Source: Mesorhizobium metallidurans STM 2683 (GTDB lineage: Bacteria > Pseudomonadota > Alphaproteobacteria > Rhizobiales > Rhizobiaceae). Taken from it: a stretch of DNA of 49,537 bases. The stretch is from positions 1 through 49,537 of the forward strand of contig NZ_CAUM01000051.1 in assembly GCF_000350085.1 (NCBI RefSeq), written 5' to 3'. The position numbers were made by a program, and so were the translations under genes. This document shows, in pieces, positions 15,842 to 25,675 of this stretch (its first letter is position 1; every line of letters begins with the position of its first letter). Below the pieces are notes generated by a model. The model was given only the letters and a program-made list of their open reading frames with translations. It was not told where the DNA came from and did no database searches.

Positions 15842-15866
15842 TTGACAAAATAACGAAATTTGTCAA
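15842..15866. promoter_or_regulatory. TetR operator candidate overlapping the iorA promoter
   Basis: TTGACAAA (15842-15849), 9 nt, TTTGTCAA (15859-15866): a perfect inverted repeat between the divergent TetR gene and iorA. The left arm contains TTGACA, which could serve as the -35 element toward iorA, so binding would block the promoter. Confidence 0.65.
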
Positions 15867-15936
15867 GATGTATGAGAGGGAAATGGCCAGCTAGCCATTT
15901 CGCCTTGGGCAGTGGACGACAACGAAGGGTATCCCC

Positions 15937-16398
15937 ATGCGCCTCACCGTCGATGGGCAATCGTTCGATATCAATGCCGATCCCGAAATGCCGCTGTTGT
16001 GGGCGCTGCGCGATCTCATGGGCAAGACCGGGCCGAAGTTCGGCTGCGGCATCGCCGCCTGTGGCGCCTGCACGGTGCATATCGGCGGCCAGCCGGTGCG
16101 TTCCTGCTCATTGCCGGTCGGTCAGGTCAGCGGCGCGGTGACCACGATCGAAGGCATCGGCATCGAGGGCAAGCTGCATCCGGTGCAGCAGGCCTGGCTG
16201 GAAGAGCAGGTCGCGCAATGCGGCTATTGCCAGGCCGGCCAGATCATGAGCGCTGTGGCGCTGCTCGATGAGGTCGCCGACCCGAGCGATGCCGACATCG
16301 ACAATGCGATGGGCGGCAATCTCTGCCGCTGCGGCACCTATCCGAAGATCCGCGCGGCGATCAAAAAAGCCGCCGTTCTCAAGACGGCGGGGCTCTGA
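15937..16398 (+). CDS. iorA: [2Fe-2S] subunit of isoquinoline 1-oxidoreductase-type molybdenum hydroxylase
   Basis: A 153-residue small subunit carrying two [2Fe-2S] clusters. The plant-type cluster ligands are C37, C42, C45 and C57 ([12 protein letters not shown]). The second cluster uses C95, C98, C130 and C132 (QCGYCQAGQ and LCRCGTY). It passes electrons from the molybdenum site of the large subunit, here toward a cytochrome c. It has no signal peptide; such subunits travel with the Tat-exported large subunit. It is two bases upstream of iorB. Confidence 0.92.
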   Translation: MRLTVDGQSFDINADPEMPLLWALRDLMGKTGPKFGCGIAACGACTVHIGGQPVRSCSLPVGQVSGAVTTIEGIGIEGKLHPVQQAWLEEQVAQCGYCQAGQIMSAVALLDEVADPSDADIDNAMGGNLCRCGTYPKIRAAIKKAAVLKTAGL

Positions 16399-16400
16399 TC

Positions 16401-18674
16401 ATGGCCAGCGTCGGAAAGATCGCCCGCCGCACGTTTCTCATCGGTGCGGCCGCCATCGCCGGCGGTGTCGCCGTCGGTTATTACTATTACCGCAAACCCT
16501 TTGCCAATCCGCTGGAAGGCGATCTCGCCGCTGGTGAGGCAACCTTCAATCCCTATGTGAAGATCGGCGCCGACAACAGCATCACCATCGTCGCGCCACG
16601 CGCCGAGATGGGACAAGGCATCTCGACGACGCTCGCCGCCATGGTCGCCGAAGAGCTCGATGTCGGCCTGGACCAGATCAAGGTCGAGCATGGCCCGGCT
16701 TCCTATGCCTACTACAATTCAGCGATCCTGGAGGAGGGCGGCCCCTTCGCCTTCTTCGACGAGAGCATGACCGCTGAAGCGGTGCGTGCCGGCATGGGCG
16801 TCGCCGGAAAATTCCTTGCGCTGCAGGCCACTGGTGGCTCGGCCTCGACACGCGATGGTTTCGACAAGATGCGGCAGGCGGGTGCTGCCGCGCGCCAGAT
16901 GCTGATTGCGGCGGCCGCGCAAAGGCTCGGCGTCGCTGCCGGCAATCTGGAAACGGCCAATGGCAGGATCCTGCACAAGGCGTCGGGCAAATCGCTGGCC
17001 TATGGCGATGTTGCTGCAAGCGCTGCCGCGACGCCGCCGCCCTCAGATATCAGGCTCAAGGACAGAGACGACTGGAAATTGCTGGGAAAGCCGCAGAAGC
17101 GTATCGACATGCTGGCCAAGGTCACCGGCGCACCGATCTTCGGCATCGACGTGACGCTGCCGGACATGTTGTTCGGCACGGTCAAGATGAGCCCGCGCTT
17201 CTGGGCAAAGCCGGTCAAGGCCGATCTGTCAAAGGCCGAAAAGATGCCTGGCGTGGTCAAGATCGTGCCGATCGAAACGAATTATGGCCACGGCTTCGGC
17301 GTCATCGCGGAAAACACCTGGGCGGCGTTCAAGGCGGCAGAAGCGATCGAGGCCGAATGGGCCGATCCCGAATACCCGCTGGACAGCGCCGCCATTTCCG
17401 ATGCGCTGAAGCAGGCGCTCGGCGCCAAGGGCTCAGCGATGCGCGACGATGGCGACGTCGATACCGCCTTTGCCGATGCACCGCGCGAAAGGGTCGTCGA
17501 GGCCGACTATGCCGTGCCATATCTGGCGCATGCGACGATGGAGCCGATGAACGCCACGGCGCGGCTGAAGGGCGGCGTGCTCGACATCTGGTGCGGCAAT
17601 CAGGCGCCGACGCTGGTGCGGCAGCTTTGCGCCAATCTGGTCGGCATCGAACAGAACAGGGTCAATGTCCACACCACCTTCCTCGGCGGCGGCTTCGGCC
17701 GGCGCGTCGAGGTCGATTACGCGCTGTACGCCGCGCTGATGGCGAAGGAAACAGGCGGGCGTCCGATCAAGGTAATTTGGACGCGCGAGGAGGACATGCG
17801 CCACGACGCCTACCGCCCGGCTGCCGTCGGCAGGTTCCAGGCGCGGCTCGGCGATGACGGCCTGCCGGTCGCCGTCGACATGAAGATCTCCTCGCCGTCG
17901 ATGATCGCCAGCACCTTGCGCCGGCTGTTTCCCTCGATACCGGCACTCGGCACCGACAAGTCCATCGTCGACGGCGCCTACAACCAACCCTATACGATCC
18001 CGGATTACAGGGTGGCCGGCATAGCGGCCCCCGTGACCATCCCCGTCGGCTCCTGGCGGTCGGTCGGCAGCTCGATCAACGGCTTCTTCCATGAAGGCTT
18101 TCTCGACGAGATCGCCGTCGCGGGGAAAACCGACCCGGTCGTACTGCGCAAGACGCTGATGGCCGCCTATCCCTCTGCGGTGAAGGTGGTCGAGAAGGTC
18201 GCCGAGATGGCGAAATGGGGCGAGGCGCTGCCCGCCGGCAAGGCCAGGGGCATGGCGTTTACGCTCTCCTTCGGCAGCTGGGTCGGCGAGATCGTCCAGG
18301 TCGCCGACATGCCGGCCGGCATCCGCATCGAGAAAGTGTGGATTGCCGCCGATGTCGGCACCGCGCTCGATCCCGGCATCGTCGAGGCACAACTCATCTC
18401 CGCAGCCATCTACGGCCTGTCGGCGGCGATGGGTCAGGAAATCACCTTCGCCGACGGCATGGTCGAACAGTCGAATTTTCACGACTTTGACGCCATGCGC
18501 ATCTTCCAGTGCCCGGCCTTCGAAGTCGCCATACTGGAAAATTTCCACAAAATGGGGGGCGTCGGCGAAGTCGGCACACCGCCGGCCGCGCCGGCGCTCG
18601 CCAATGCCGTCTTTGCGCTGACCGGCAAGCGCATCCGGACGCTGCCCTTGTCGAAGGAGGTGGCCTTCGCATGA
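16401..18674 (+). CDS. iorB: Molybdopterin-binding large subunit, isoquinoline 1-oxidoreductase type
   Basis: A 757-residue aldehyde oxidase/IorB-like protein. The N-terminus carries a Tat signal ([19 protein letters not shown], twin Arg at 9-10), so the enzyme works in the periplasm. The molybdenum-cofactor domain shows GGGFGRRVE near residue 430. The catalytic Glu is E723 in [19 protein letters not shown] near the C-terminus. The family hydroxylates N-heterocycles or oxidises aldehydes using water oxygen. The substrate cannot be named from sequence. A strong AAGGAGGTG near its 3' end serves the following cytochrome gene, which overlaps the iorB stop (ATGA). Confidence 0.92.
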   Translation: MASVGKIARRTFLIGAAAIAGGVAVGYYYYRKPFANPLEGDLAAGEATFNPYVKIGADNSITIVAPRAEMGQGISTTLAAMVAEELDVGLDQIKVEHGPASYAYYNSAILEEGGPFAFFDESMTAEAVRAGMGVAGKFLALQATGGSASTRDGFDKMRQAGAAARQMLIAAAAQRLGVAAGNLETANGRILHKASGKSLAYGDVAASAAATPPPSDIRLKDRDDWKLLGKPQKRIDMLAKVTGAPIFGIDVTLPDMLFGTVKMSPRFWAKPVKADLSKAEKMPGVVKIVPIETNYGHGFGVIAENTWAAFKAAEAIEAEWADPEYPLDSAAISDALKQALGAKGSAMRDDGDVDTAFADAPRERVVEADYAVPYLAHATMEPMNATARLKGGVLDIWCGNQAPTLVRQLCANLVGIEQNRVNVHTTFLGGGFGRRVEVDYALYAALMAKETGGRPIKVIWTREEDMRHDAYRPAAVGRFQARLGDDGLPVAVDMKISSPSMIASTLRRLFPSIPALGTDKSIVDGAYNQPYTIPDYRVAGIAAPVTIPVGSWRSVGSSINGFFHEGFLDEIAVAGKTDPVVLRKTLMAAYPSAVKVVEKVAEMAKWGEALPAGKARGMAFTLSFGSWVGEIVQVADMPAGIRIEKVWIAADVGTALDPGIVEAQLISAAIYGLSAAMGQEITFADGMVEQSNFHDFDAMRIFQCPAFEVAILENFHKMGGVGEVGTPPAAPALANAVFALTGKRIRTLPLSKEVAFA

Positions 18675-19270
18675 AATTCTTTGCCACCATGCTGACGGCT
18701 GCTGCCATGCTGTTTGCGGCAGCTCCTTTCGCAAGCGCACAAGAAGACGAGGCAAAGCCGTCCGCGATGGCCGACGCGGCCAAGGGGCTGGCCGAACGGG
18801 ACAAGATCCAGGCGGTGTTCTCGCATCCGCGCTGCGCCGGCTGCCATGTCGCGGACGATCGGCCGCGCTGGTCCGGCGCGCATTATGGCGGAACGCGCGT
18901 TCATGCCTTCAATGTCCAGCGCGGCGCCGACGGTTCGGGTTTCGGCAATCCGGGCTTGCGTTGCACGGCCTGCCTTTCTCCAGCAATTCCAATGCGCTGC
19001 ATGGGCCTCCCGGCGCCGAGAAGTGGCATTTGGCGCCGGTCGAGATGGCCTGGTTCGGACAGTCCTCGGCGCAAATCTGTGCCCGGATCAAGGATCCCGC
19101 CCGCAATGGCGGCCGCAGCCTCGGGGATGTCGCGCTGCATGTCCGCAACGACAGGTTAGTGGGCTGGGGCTGGGTGCCGGGAAGAGCCGGCGCCAGGCTC
19201 GGCGGGGGAAACCTATCAAGCGATCGAGAGCTGGATGGCGGCGGGTGCGCCGTGTCCGACACTGCAATAG
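18671..19270 (+). pseudogene. Periplasmic cytochrome c of the ior operon, two frameshifts
   Basis: The protein starts with a signal peptide ([20 protein letters not shown]) and has a first haem motif CAGCH (in [12 protein letters not shown]). In frame 1 the reading goes to CTAC and then leaves the family sequence at about 18974. The expected second motif CTACH would need one A restored in the His codon (TGC C-T TTC). Frame 2 then gives a good family match ([20 protein letters not shown], then [11 protein letters not shown]). A second shift at about 19185-19190 leads to [19 protein letters not shown] and a stop at 19268-19270. The intact protein would be the electron acceptor for IorAB. Sequencing error is possible; two indels make decay or error about equally likely. 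Confidence 0.8.
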
Positions 19271-19448
19271 TCCATCAACTTTCTGACTATATTACGGTGC
19301 AACTTTGATGTAGAAGCGCGTCTCGCCGATCACGGCAATTTGAACACGGCCTTGCGCGCACCCATATCGGCAGCGCGTCCGAGTTTAGAAGACGCGGTAG
19401 TTCTTAGTAGACACGGTCTGGCCAAAACCCGCGCACTGGAAAACGACG

Positions 19449-20630
19449 ATGCCGAAGATCAGGTTTCACAAGCTTGCAGCCATTATTGTGCTTATCGGTT
19501 TCGCTGCCTGGATGGCGACGGGAGAGTTCTCGTCCGTCGGCAGCGCAGCCGCCGACGGCAAGCCCAAGGCAGGCGAAGTCGAGCAGCCCAAGGCGGCTGA
19601 CACCGACAAGCCCAAGCCCACTGAGGCGGAACAGCCCAAGGCGCCGTTGCGCACTGTCGCGATCATAACCCCGCCGCGGCGCACCTATGCGCGCGCCATC
19701 CGCATCTCCGGACTGACCGAAGCCGACAAGCGGGCGGTCCTGGCGACCCGGGTCGACGGCATCATCGACAAGCTGCCGGTCAAGCAAGGCCAGCACGTCA
19801 AGACGGGCGATCTCGTGCTGATGCTTGCCACCGAGGAAAAGCTTTCGGCGCTCAGCAATGCCAAGCAGCTTGTCGCGCAGCGTCAGGCCGAACTCGATGC
19901 GGCCACGCGGCTGGCGAAAACCGGCAACCTGCCCAAGCTGCAGCTCGACAACGCCCGCTCCACCCTGACCTTGGCGCAGTCGATGCTGGAAGCCATGCAA
20001 GCCCAGCTTGATCGCAATGAGGTGAGGGCTCCCTTCGACGGCGTCATCGACCGGGTGCCGGTGGAGCTTGGCAGTTCCGTGATGCAGGGCGGCGAGGTGG
20101 CGACCATCCTGAAGCTCGATCCGGTGATCGCCCGCGGCGAAGTCAGCGAACGCGATCTCGGCTATCTCAAGCTTGGCGACGAAGCCAATGTGCGTCTGGT
20201 CAGTGGTCAGACCGTCAAGGGCACGGTGCGCTACATCAGCCGGGATGCGTCTTCGGCAACCCGCACCTTCCGGGTCGAGGTCGCCATCCCCAATGGCGAC
20301 GGCTCCGTGCCGGCCGGCATGACCGCCGAAATCGCGCTCAGCGCCCAGCCGACCGACGCCGTGATGCTGCCGCGCTCGGTGGTGACGCTCGGCGACAAGG
20401 GCGATCTCGGCATCCGCGCCGTCGACAAGGACGACAAGGTCGTGTTCTTCCCGATCGACCTGGTCGACGACACGCCGACCGGCCTGGTGCTCGGCGGCAT
20501 CCCGGCCGACGCGCGCATCATCGTCGCCGGCCAGGAACTGGTGAAGGAAGGCGAAGTGGTCAAGCCGGTCGAGGCCGACCAGGCGACCATCCAGAAGCTC
20601 TTGGGCGAAGCGACGGTCGGGACGCAGTAG
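19449..20630 (+). CDS. RND efflux periplasmic adaptor (membrane fusion protein)
   Basis: A 393-residue adaptor with an N-terminal membrane anchor (residues about 8-22). A Lys/Pro/Glu-rich linker with repeated EQPKA/DKPKP units covers 40-66. The split lipoyl halves are VDGIIDKLPVKQGQHVKTGD and VRAPFDGVIDRVPVELGSSV, flanking a coiled-coil hairpin (about 125-175). A beta-barrel domain and a C-terminal membrane-proximal domain follow. It bridges the inner-membrane pump to an outer-membrane channel. It is followed after 2 bp by the pump gene. No TolC-type gene is present in the window, so the channel must be encoded elsewhere. Confidence 0.92.
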   Translation: MPKIRFHKLAAIIVLIGFAAWMATGEFSSVGSAAADGKPKAGEVEQPKAADTDKPKPTEAEQPKAPLRTVAIITPPRRTYARAIRISGLTEADKRAVLATRVDGIIDKLPVKQGQHVKTGDLVLMLATEEKLSALSNAKQLVAQRQAELDAATRLAKTGNLPKLQLDNARSTLTLAQSMLEAMQAQLDRNEVRAPFDGVIDRVPVELGSSVMQGGEVATILKLDPVIARGEVSERDLGYLKLGDEANVRLVSGQTVKGTVRYISRDASSATRTFRVEVAIPNGDGSVPAGMTAEIALSAQPTDAVMLPRSVVTLGDKGDLGIRAVDKDDKVVFFPIDLVDDTPTGLVLGGIPADARIIVAGQELVKEGEVVKPVEADQATIQKLLGEATVGTQ

Positions 20631-20632
20631 TC

Positions 20633-23600
20633 ATGGATATCGTCAGACTCGCAATCCAGAATGCCCGCTTGACCATTTCAGTGCTGGCCTTCCTCATCCT
20701 TGCGGGTGCGGTCGCCTATCAATCGACACCGAAGGAAGCGGAACCCGACGTTCCGATTCCGATGATGTATGTCAGCCTGATCTATCAGGGCATCTCGCCG
20801 GAGGATTCGGAACGCCTGCTGCTGCGGCCGATGGAAGCCAAGCTGAAAAGCCTGAAGGGCCTCAAGGAGATGCGCTCGGCCGCCTTCCAGGGCGGTGGTT
20901 ACGTGCTGGTCGAATTCCAACCGCAGACGGATCTGGCGACGGCGCTGCAGGACACGCGCAGCAAGGTGCAGGACGGCAAGGCCGACCTGCCGCAGGCGGC
21001 CGAGGAGCCTGTGGTCACCGAAGTCAACATCTCCGAGTTTCCCGTTCTCGTCGTAACGTTGTCGGGAGAATTGCCCGAACGCGTGCTGACGGCTGCGGCG
21101 CGCGAACTGCGCGACCGCATCGAGGAAGTGCCCGGCGTGCTGGAAGGCGCGCTGCAAGGTGCGCGTGACGACCTCGTCGAAGTCGTCATCGATCCGATGA
21201 AACTGTCTTCCTACGGGCTGCAGCTCGACCAGCTGATCGGCGCTGTCGGCGCCTCCAACAGCCTTGTCGCCGCCGGCAACATCGAAGGCTCCGAGGGCAA
21301 ATACGCCGTCAAGGTGCCGTCGCTGATCGAGACGCCCGAGGATGTGGCGGCACTTCCGGTCGTCGCCACGCCCAATGCCGTGGTGCAGGCCAAGGACATC
21401 GCCACCATCCGTTCCACCTTCAAGGACGCAGAAACGGTGACCCGCCTCGACGGCAAGCCGGCGATCGCCATCGAAGTGAAGAAGCGTATCGGCTCCAATT
21501 TGATCGATATGATCGCCCAGGTGAGGGCGGTGTCCGATACTTTCATCAAGAGCATGCCGGAAGGCATGCACGTCACCTACACGCAGGACAAGTCGGTCTT
21601 CGTCAACCAGCTGCTTAGCGATCTGCAGAACCACGTCATGATCGCCGTGATCCTGGTGTTCATCGTCATTCTCTATGCGCTGTCGGGCCGCGCGTCGGTC
21701 CTGATTGGCCTCGCTATCCCGTCGTCCTTCCTGATCGGCATCCTGCTGCTCGCGATGATGGGCTACACGATCAACATGATCGTGCTGTTCAGCCTCATCC
21801 TGGCTGTCGGCATGCTGGTCGACGACGCCATCATCGTCACCGAATTCGCCGAACGGCGCATGAGCGAAGGCATGCCGAAGGAAGAAGCCTTCGCGCTTGC
21901 CGCCAAGCGCATGGCCGGCCCGGTCATCGCCGCGACGATGACGCGTATCGCCGCCTTCTCGCCGCTGCTGTTCTGGCCGGGCATCATCGGCGACTTCATG
22001 AAATACATGCCGATCACGCTGATCGTCACGCTGTCGGCGTCGATGCTCTATGCGCTGGTTTTCGCGCCGACGCTTGGCGCCCTGTTCGCCAAGGCGCCGC
22101 CGCGTCACGAGGACGACAATCGCGACGGCTGGTACATGGCGGTGGTCAAGCAGGCGGTGCGCTTTCCCGTCACCGTGCTTGTCCTCACCGTCGGCCTTCT
22201 GGTCGGCGTCGGCTTTGCCTATTCGAAATATGGCGCCGGCGTCGAGTTCTTCCCGAATGTCGAGCCCGACTACGGCCTGCTCTACGTGCATGCCCGCGGC
22301 AATCTCTCGCTTGCCGAAATGGATGCCGCGACAAAGACCGCGGAGAACCGGCTGCTCGGCTGGCCGGGCGTGAAATCGGTCTATACCCGTGTCGGCAAGA
22401 CGCAAGGCGGCGGCCAGGATGTACCGGAGGACGTGGTCGGCGTTATCCAGTACGAGTTCGTCGATTGGCGCGAGCGCAAATCAGCGAACCAGATCCTCGA
22501 CGAACTGCGCGGCGTCATGGCCGGCATTCCGGGTGTCGATGTCGAGGTCCGCGTGCCCGAGGCCGGCCCGCCGACCGGCAAGCCGATCCAGATCAGGCTC
22601 TCGGCCGTCGACCCGAAAGGGCTCGACGACAAGGCCCGTGCGGTTGCAGCGCGCATTGGCAAGGTGCCCGGTGTCATCGACATTTCCGACGGCCTGCCGC
22701 CGCCCGGCGTCGACTGGGCGCTCGAGGTCGATCGCGCCAAGGCGGCCCAATACGGTATCAGCCCGACCTCGGTCGGCACCGTGGTGCAATTGGTGACGAA
22801 CGGGCTGAAGCTCTCCGAATACCGGCCCGCCGGGGCGGACGACGCCGTCGACATCAGGCTGCGCCTGCCCGAGGACCGCCGCACGCTGTCGACGCTTGAC
22901 GAACTCAGGGTGCAGACCTCGCAAGGATCGGTGCCGATCTCGAACTTCGTCGTGCGCAAGCCCGAGCCGACCGTCGGCATCCTCAACCGCATTGACGGCG
23001 CGCGCACCGTGGTGGTGCAGGCCAATGTGGCCGCCGGCGCCCAGGTCGCGGCCGTGCAGCAAGAGGTCACCAAGGCCGTCGCCGATATGGATCTCGGCAG
23101 CGGCATAGGCTGGAAGCTCGCCGGCTCGAACGAGGACAGCGCCGAAGCCAGCGCCTTCCTCAGCAAGGCTTTCGGCGCGGCGATCTTCCTGATCTTCCTC
23201 GTGCTTCTGGCGCAGTTCAACAAATTCACCAGCGTCTGGCTGGTGCTGTCCTGCGTGGTCATGGCGACGATCGGCGTGTTCCTCGGGCTTCTGCTGACGG
23301 GCGAGGCATTCGGCATCGTCATGTCGGGCATCGGCGTCATCGCGCTGGCCGGCGTGGTGGTGAACAACAACATCGTGCTGATCGACACCTACGACCGGCT
23401 GCGCGAGGAAGGTTGGGACAAGGTCGAGGCGGTGCTGCAGACCTGCCGCGAACGCGCCCGCCCAGTGGTGCTGACGGCGGTCTCGGCGATCCTCGGCGTG
23501 CTGCCGATCGCCTTCGGCCTCGGCCTCGACATCTTCCGCCACGAGACGACGATCAACGCGCCGTCGACGCAATGGTGGATTTCGCTGTCCTCGGCGATCG

Positions 23601-23812
23601 TCTTCGGCCTGTCCTTCGCCACAGTGCTGACGCTGGTGGTGACGCCGTCGATGCTGATGGTGTTCACCCGCGCCAAGGTCAAGTCCGGCGCACGGCGCGG
23701 CTGGTTCAGCCGGCTGTTCCGGCGTGGCAAGGGCGAGGTTTCGACCGAAGCGGCACCAGGACAAGATTCGGACTCCGAGCCGGCAATCGCCTTCCCGAAA
23801 GCGGCCGAATAG
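20633..23812 (+). CDS. RND-family efflux transporter permease
   Basis: A 1059-residue pump of the AcrB/MexB/MdtC superfamily, with twelve membrane segments and two large periplasmic loops. The first helix is at about 13-29. The proton-relay pair D397-D398 lies in AVGMLVDDAIIVTE, and GVVVNNNIVLIDTYD is its counterpart in the second half. It exports a hydrophobic compound using the proton gradient; the substrate is unknown. The early segment PKEAEPDVPIPMMYVSLIYQ is nearer to the MdtB/CzcA-like outgroup than to AcrB itself. A strong terminator follows the stop. Confidence 0.93.
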   Translation: MDIVRLAIQNARLTISVLAFLILAGAVAYQSTPKEAEPDVPIPMMYVSLIYQGISPEDSERLLLRPMEAKLKSLKGLKEMRSAAFQGGGYVLVEFQPQTDLATALQDTRSKVQDGKADLPQAAEEPVVTEVNISEFPVLVVTLSGELPERVLTAAARELRDRIEEVPGVLEGALQGARDDLVEVVIDPMKLSSYGLQLDQLIGAVGASNSLVAAGNIEGSEGKYAVKVPSLIETPEDVAALPVVATPNAVVQAKDIATIRSTFKDAETVTRLDGKPAIAIEVKKRIGSNLIDMIAQVRAVSDTFIKSMPEGMHVTYTQDKSVFVNQLLSDLQNHVMIAVILVFIVILYALSGRASVLIGLAIPSSFLIGILLLAMMGYTINMIVLFSLILAVGMLVDDAIIVTEFAERRMSEGMPKEEAFALAAKRMAGPVIAATMTRIAAFSPLLFWPGIIGDFMKYMPITLIVTLSASMLYALVFAPTLGALFAKAPPRHEDDNRDGWYMAVVKQAVRFPVTVLVLTVGLLVGVGFAYSKYGAGVEFFPNVEPDYGLLYVHARGNLSLAEMDAATKTAENRLLGWPGVKSVYTRVGKTQGGGQDVPEDVVGVIQYEFVDWRERKSANQILDELRGVMAGIPGVDVEVRVPEAGPPTGKPIQIRLSAVDPKGLDDKARAVAARIGKVPGVIDISDGLPPPGVDWALEVDRAKAAQYGISPTSVGTVVQLVTNGLKLSEYRPAGADDAVDIRLRLPEDRRTLSTLDELRVQTSQGSVPISNFVVRKPEPTVGILNRIDGARTVVVQANVAAGAQVAAVQQEVTKAVADMDLGSGIGWKLAGSNEDSAEASAFLSKAFGAAIFLIFLVLLAQFNKFTSVWLVLSCVVMATIGVFLGLLLTGEAFGIVMSGIGVIALAGVVVNNNIVLIDTYDRLREEGWDKVEAVLQTCRERARPVVLTAVSAILGVLPIAFGLGLDIFRHETTINAPSTQWWISLSSAIVFGLSFATVLTLVVTPSMLMVFTRAKVKSGARRGWFSRLFRRGKGEVSTEAAPGQDSDSEPAIAFPKAAE

Positions 23813-23833
23813 CTGACTTTTGATTAGCCGCAT

Positions 23834-23868
23834 AAAAAGGCCGCCCGGGAACAACCAGGCGGCCTTTT
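23834..23868 (+). terminator. Rho-independent terminator after the RND operon
   Basis: AAAAGGCCGCC and GGCGGCCTTTT pair over 11 bp around a 12 nt loop, ending in TTTT. It starts 22 bp after the pump stop codon. Confidence 0.9.
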
Positions 23869-23910
23869 GCATTGTCTCGTCACATCTGCATTTCATGGCG
23901 AGGGATTCTC

Positions 23911-24069
23911 ATGCCGCTGAGCACCATTCTCATCATCATTCTGATCCTCATCCTGATCGGTGCGGTGCCGGCATGGCCGCATTCGCGCGCCTGGGGTTAC
24001 GGTCCTTCCGGCATCGTCGGCGTCCTGCTGATCGTACTGTTGGTGCTGCTGTTGATGGGCAGGATCTGA
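23911..24069 (+). CDS. DUF3309 small membrane protein
   Basis: A 52-residue protein with two hydrophobic segments: LSTILIIILILILIGAVPAW (3-22) and IVGVLLIVLLVLLLMGRI at the C-terminus. The middle HSRAWGYGPSG is typical of DUF3309. Function unknown. Start: ATG at 23911 with GAGGGA upstream; a longer frame from 23872 begins just after the terminator and is not favoured. Confidence 0.85.
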   Translation: MPLSTILIIILILILIGAVPAWPHSRAWGYGPSGIVGVLLIVLLVLLLMGRI

Positions 24070-24101
24070 ACTGAAGCTCAGGCAGGCGAGGGAGCGGCCG
24101 C

Positions 24102-24212
24102 CAATTGGACGTGCGCACCAGCGTGCGCATCCGCCGGGTGGCGGATTTCCTCTACGAGGAAGTCAAGCGTTATTCGGCCGGTGCCGGCTCCGGAGCGAAT
24201 TCGGCTCGGTGA
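24102..24212 (+). pseudogene. Possible LysR-family C-terminal remnant
   Basis: Reading from 24102, the frame gives QLDVRTSVRIRRVADFLYEE, a good likeness of the last helix of LysR-type regulators, then a degenerate tail and a stop at 24210-24212. There is no body of a LysR gene upstream: an in-frame stop occurs at 24072. The end overlaps the 3' end of the MFS gene on the other strand. It may be a leftover of a deleted regulator, or chance. Confidence 0.35.
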
Positions 24213-25360
24213 GCAAGCCCGGCCATCAGCAGCACGATGACCAGCAGCCCGGACAGCGCGACGAAGATCGGGCCGAAGCTCGAATGCTCGGCGACGAAGC
24301 CGATTGCCGATGGCGCCACCAGAATGCCTGAGTAACCCATGGTGGTGACGACGCTCATGCCGGTGCCTGACGACATGCCTTCCTGGTTGCCGCCGGCCGA
24401 AAACAGGATTGGCACCATGTTGGCGATGCCGAGGCCGCAAAAGGCAAAAGCCGCGATAGCAACGAAGGGCGAGGGCGCCAGCCCGGCCACCAGCATGCCG
24501 GCGGCGGCTGCAAGGGCCGAGATGCGCAGCGTCATCACCGCACCGAAGCGGTTGCGCACGCCGTCGCCAAAGAAACGCATGACGGCCATGATGCCGGAAA
24601 AGGCGGCGTAAGCCAGGCCGGCGATGGCAAGGTCGGCGCCGAGTTCCTGCTGCAGATAGAGCGCCGCCCAATCCAGGACCGCGCCTTCGGAGATCATCGT
24701 CAGCAGCGCCATCAGCCCGATCAGATAGACGAGCGGATTTCCAGGCAGCGTGAATTTGCGATGTTCGGAGACCGCTCCTCGAGCCGGCTTGTCCTCGGCG
24801 ATCAGGTAGCGCACCGCCGCGGCAACCGCAGCGAATGCCAGAGCGGTGACGACCGTTGCATGGGCGAGATGACCATAGTTCTGGATGGCGAAACCACCGA
24901 GAGCGCCGCCGGCGAAACCGCCAAGGCTCCAGAAGCCGTGCGATGACGACATGATGGCGCGCGACAGCCGCCGTTCCACCACCACCGCATTGGCGTTCAT
25001 GGCGACGTCCATGCCGCCGATCGAACCGCCGAAGATGAACATGGCGATGGCCGCCAGCGGCACGTTGGGGGCCAGCGCCACCGCCAGCAGGCCGAAGCTG
25101 CCGCACAGGCCAAACCAGCGCAGCACGGTGCGCGAACCATGCCTGGAGATCAGGTGGCCGCACCAGGTCATGGCCGCGACGGCGCCGGCACCGAACAACA
25201 GGATCAGCAGACCGAGCGTGAACTTGGAGATGTCGAGCCGGGTCAGGAACACCGGAATCTGCGGCGCCCAGCTACCGGTCAGGAAGCCGTTGGCGAGGAA
25301 GATGGCCGCCACGGCCCATCGCCCGCGAATGGCGGTCTGCATGATTTTTTGCGCGTGCAT
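24170..25360 (-). CDS. Major facilitator superfamily transporter
   Basis: A 396-residue inner-membrane carrier with about twelve hydrophobic segments. The MFS loop 2-3 motif appears as GHLISRHGSRTVLRWFG (residues 68-84). GGSIGGMDVAMNANAVVVER is a signature of the YbjJ-like/fucose permease-like MFS branch. The substrate cannot be inferred. It stands alone, divergent from hisC across a 315 bp gap. The lysine/arginine-poor C-terminus ends with EPAPAE. Confidence 0.88.
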   Translation of the reverse strand: MHAQKIMQTAIRGRWAVAAIFLANGFLTGSWAPQIPVFLTRLDISKFTLGLLILLFGAGAVAAMTWCGHLISRHGSRTVLRWFGLCGSFGLLAVALAPNVPLAAIAMFIFGGSIGGMDVAMNANAVVVERRLSRAIMSSSHGFWSLGGFAGGALGGFAIQNYGHLAHATVVTALAFAAVAAAVRYLIAEDKPARGAVSEHRKFTLPGNPLVYLIGLMALLTMISEGAVLDWAALYLQQELGADLAIAGLAYAAFSGIMAVMRFFGDGVRNRFGAVMTLRISALAAAAGMLVAGLAPSPFVAIAAFAFCGLGIANMVPILFSAGGNQEGMSSGTGMSVVTTMGYSGILVAPSAIGFVAEHSSFGPIFVALSGLLVIVLLMAGLAHRAEFAPEPAPAE

Positions 25361-25675
25361 TGCGTAGAATCCGGTCTGAAAATGGCCTCGCGGGGTAAAT
25401 TAGATCGATTCAATTTGCAGTCAAGCGCTAGCGGGCGGCAAGAATTTGGGCCAGGGCCGAGCCGGGAGGCGCCATCATGCCCCCCCCGCGGCCTACCCTT
25501 GGTACGGAACTTTGTCAGGTCGCAAAGGCGAGGCGCGAGAGTTGTCGCAGATTGCGAAAGCCACCCGGCAGGAAATGGCTATCTCGATGGCCACTTGAAG
25601 GCTACCGGAGCGATCTTGACCACAGGAGTCTGAACCCTCATCACTGTGTGGAAATGTACTGCGAGAGAGGAATTC
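25361..25675. other. Gap between MFS gene and hisC
   Basis: No gene can be supported. It contains promoter space for both divergent genes and a run of eight C at 25481-25488. A short frame near 25518-25598 reads plausibly (ARELSQIAKATRQEMAISMA) but has no start signal and ends at a stop. It may be a remnant. Confidence 0.4.
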
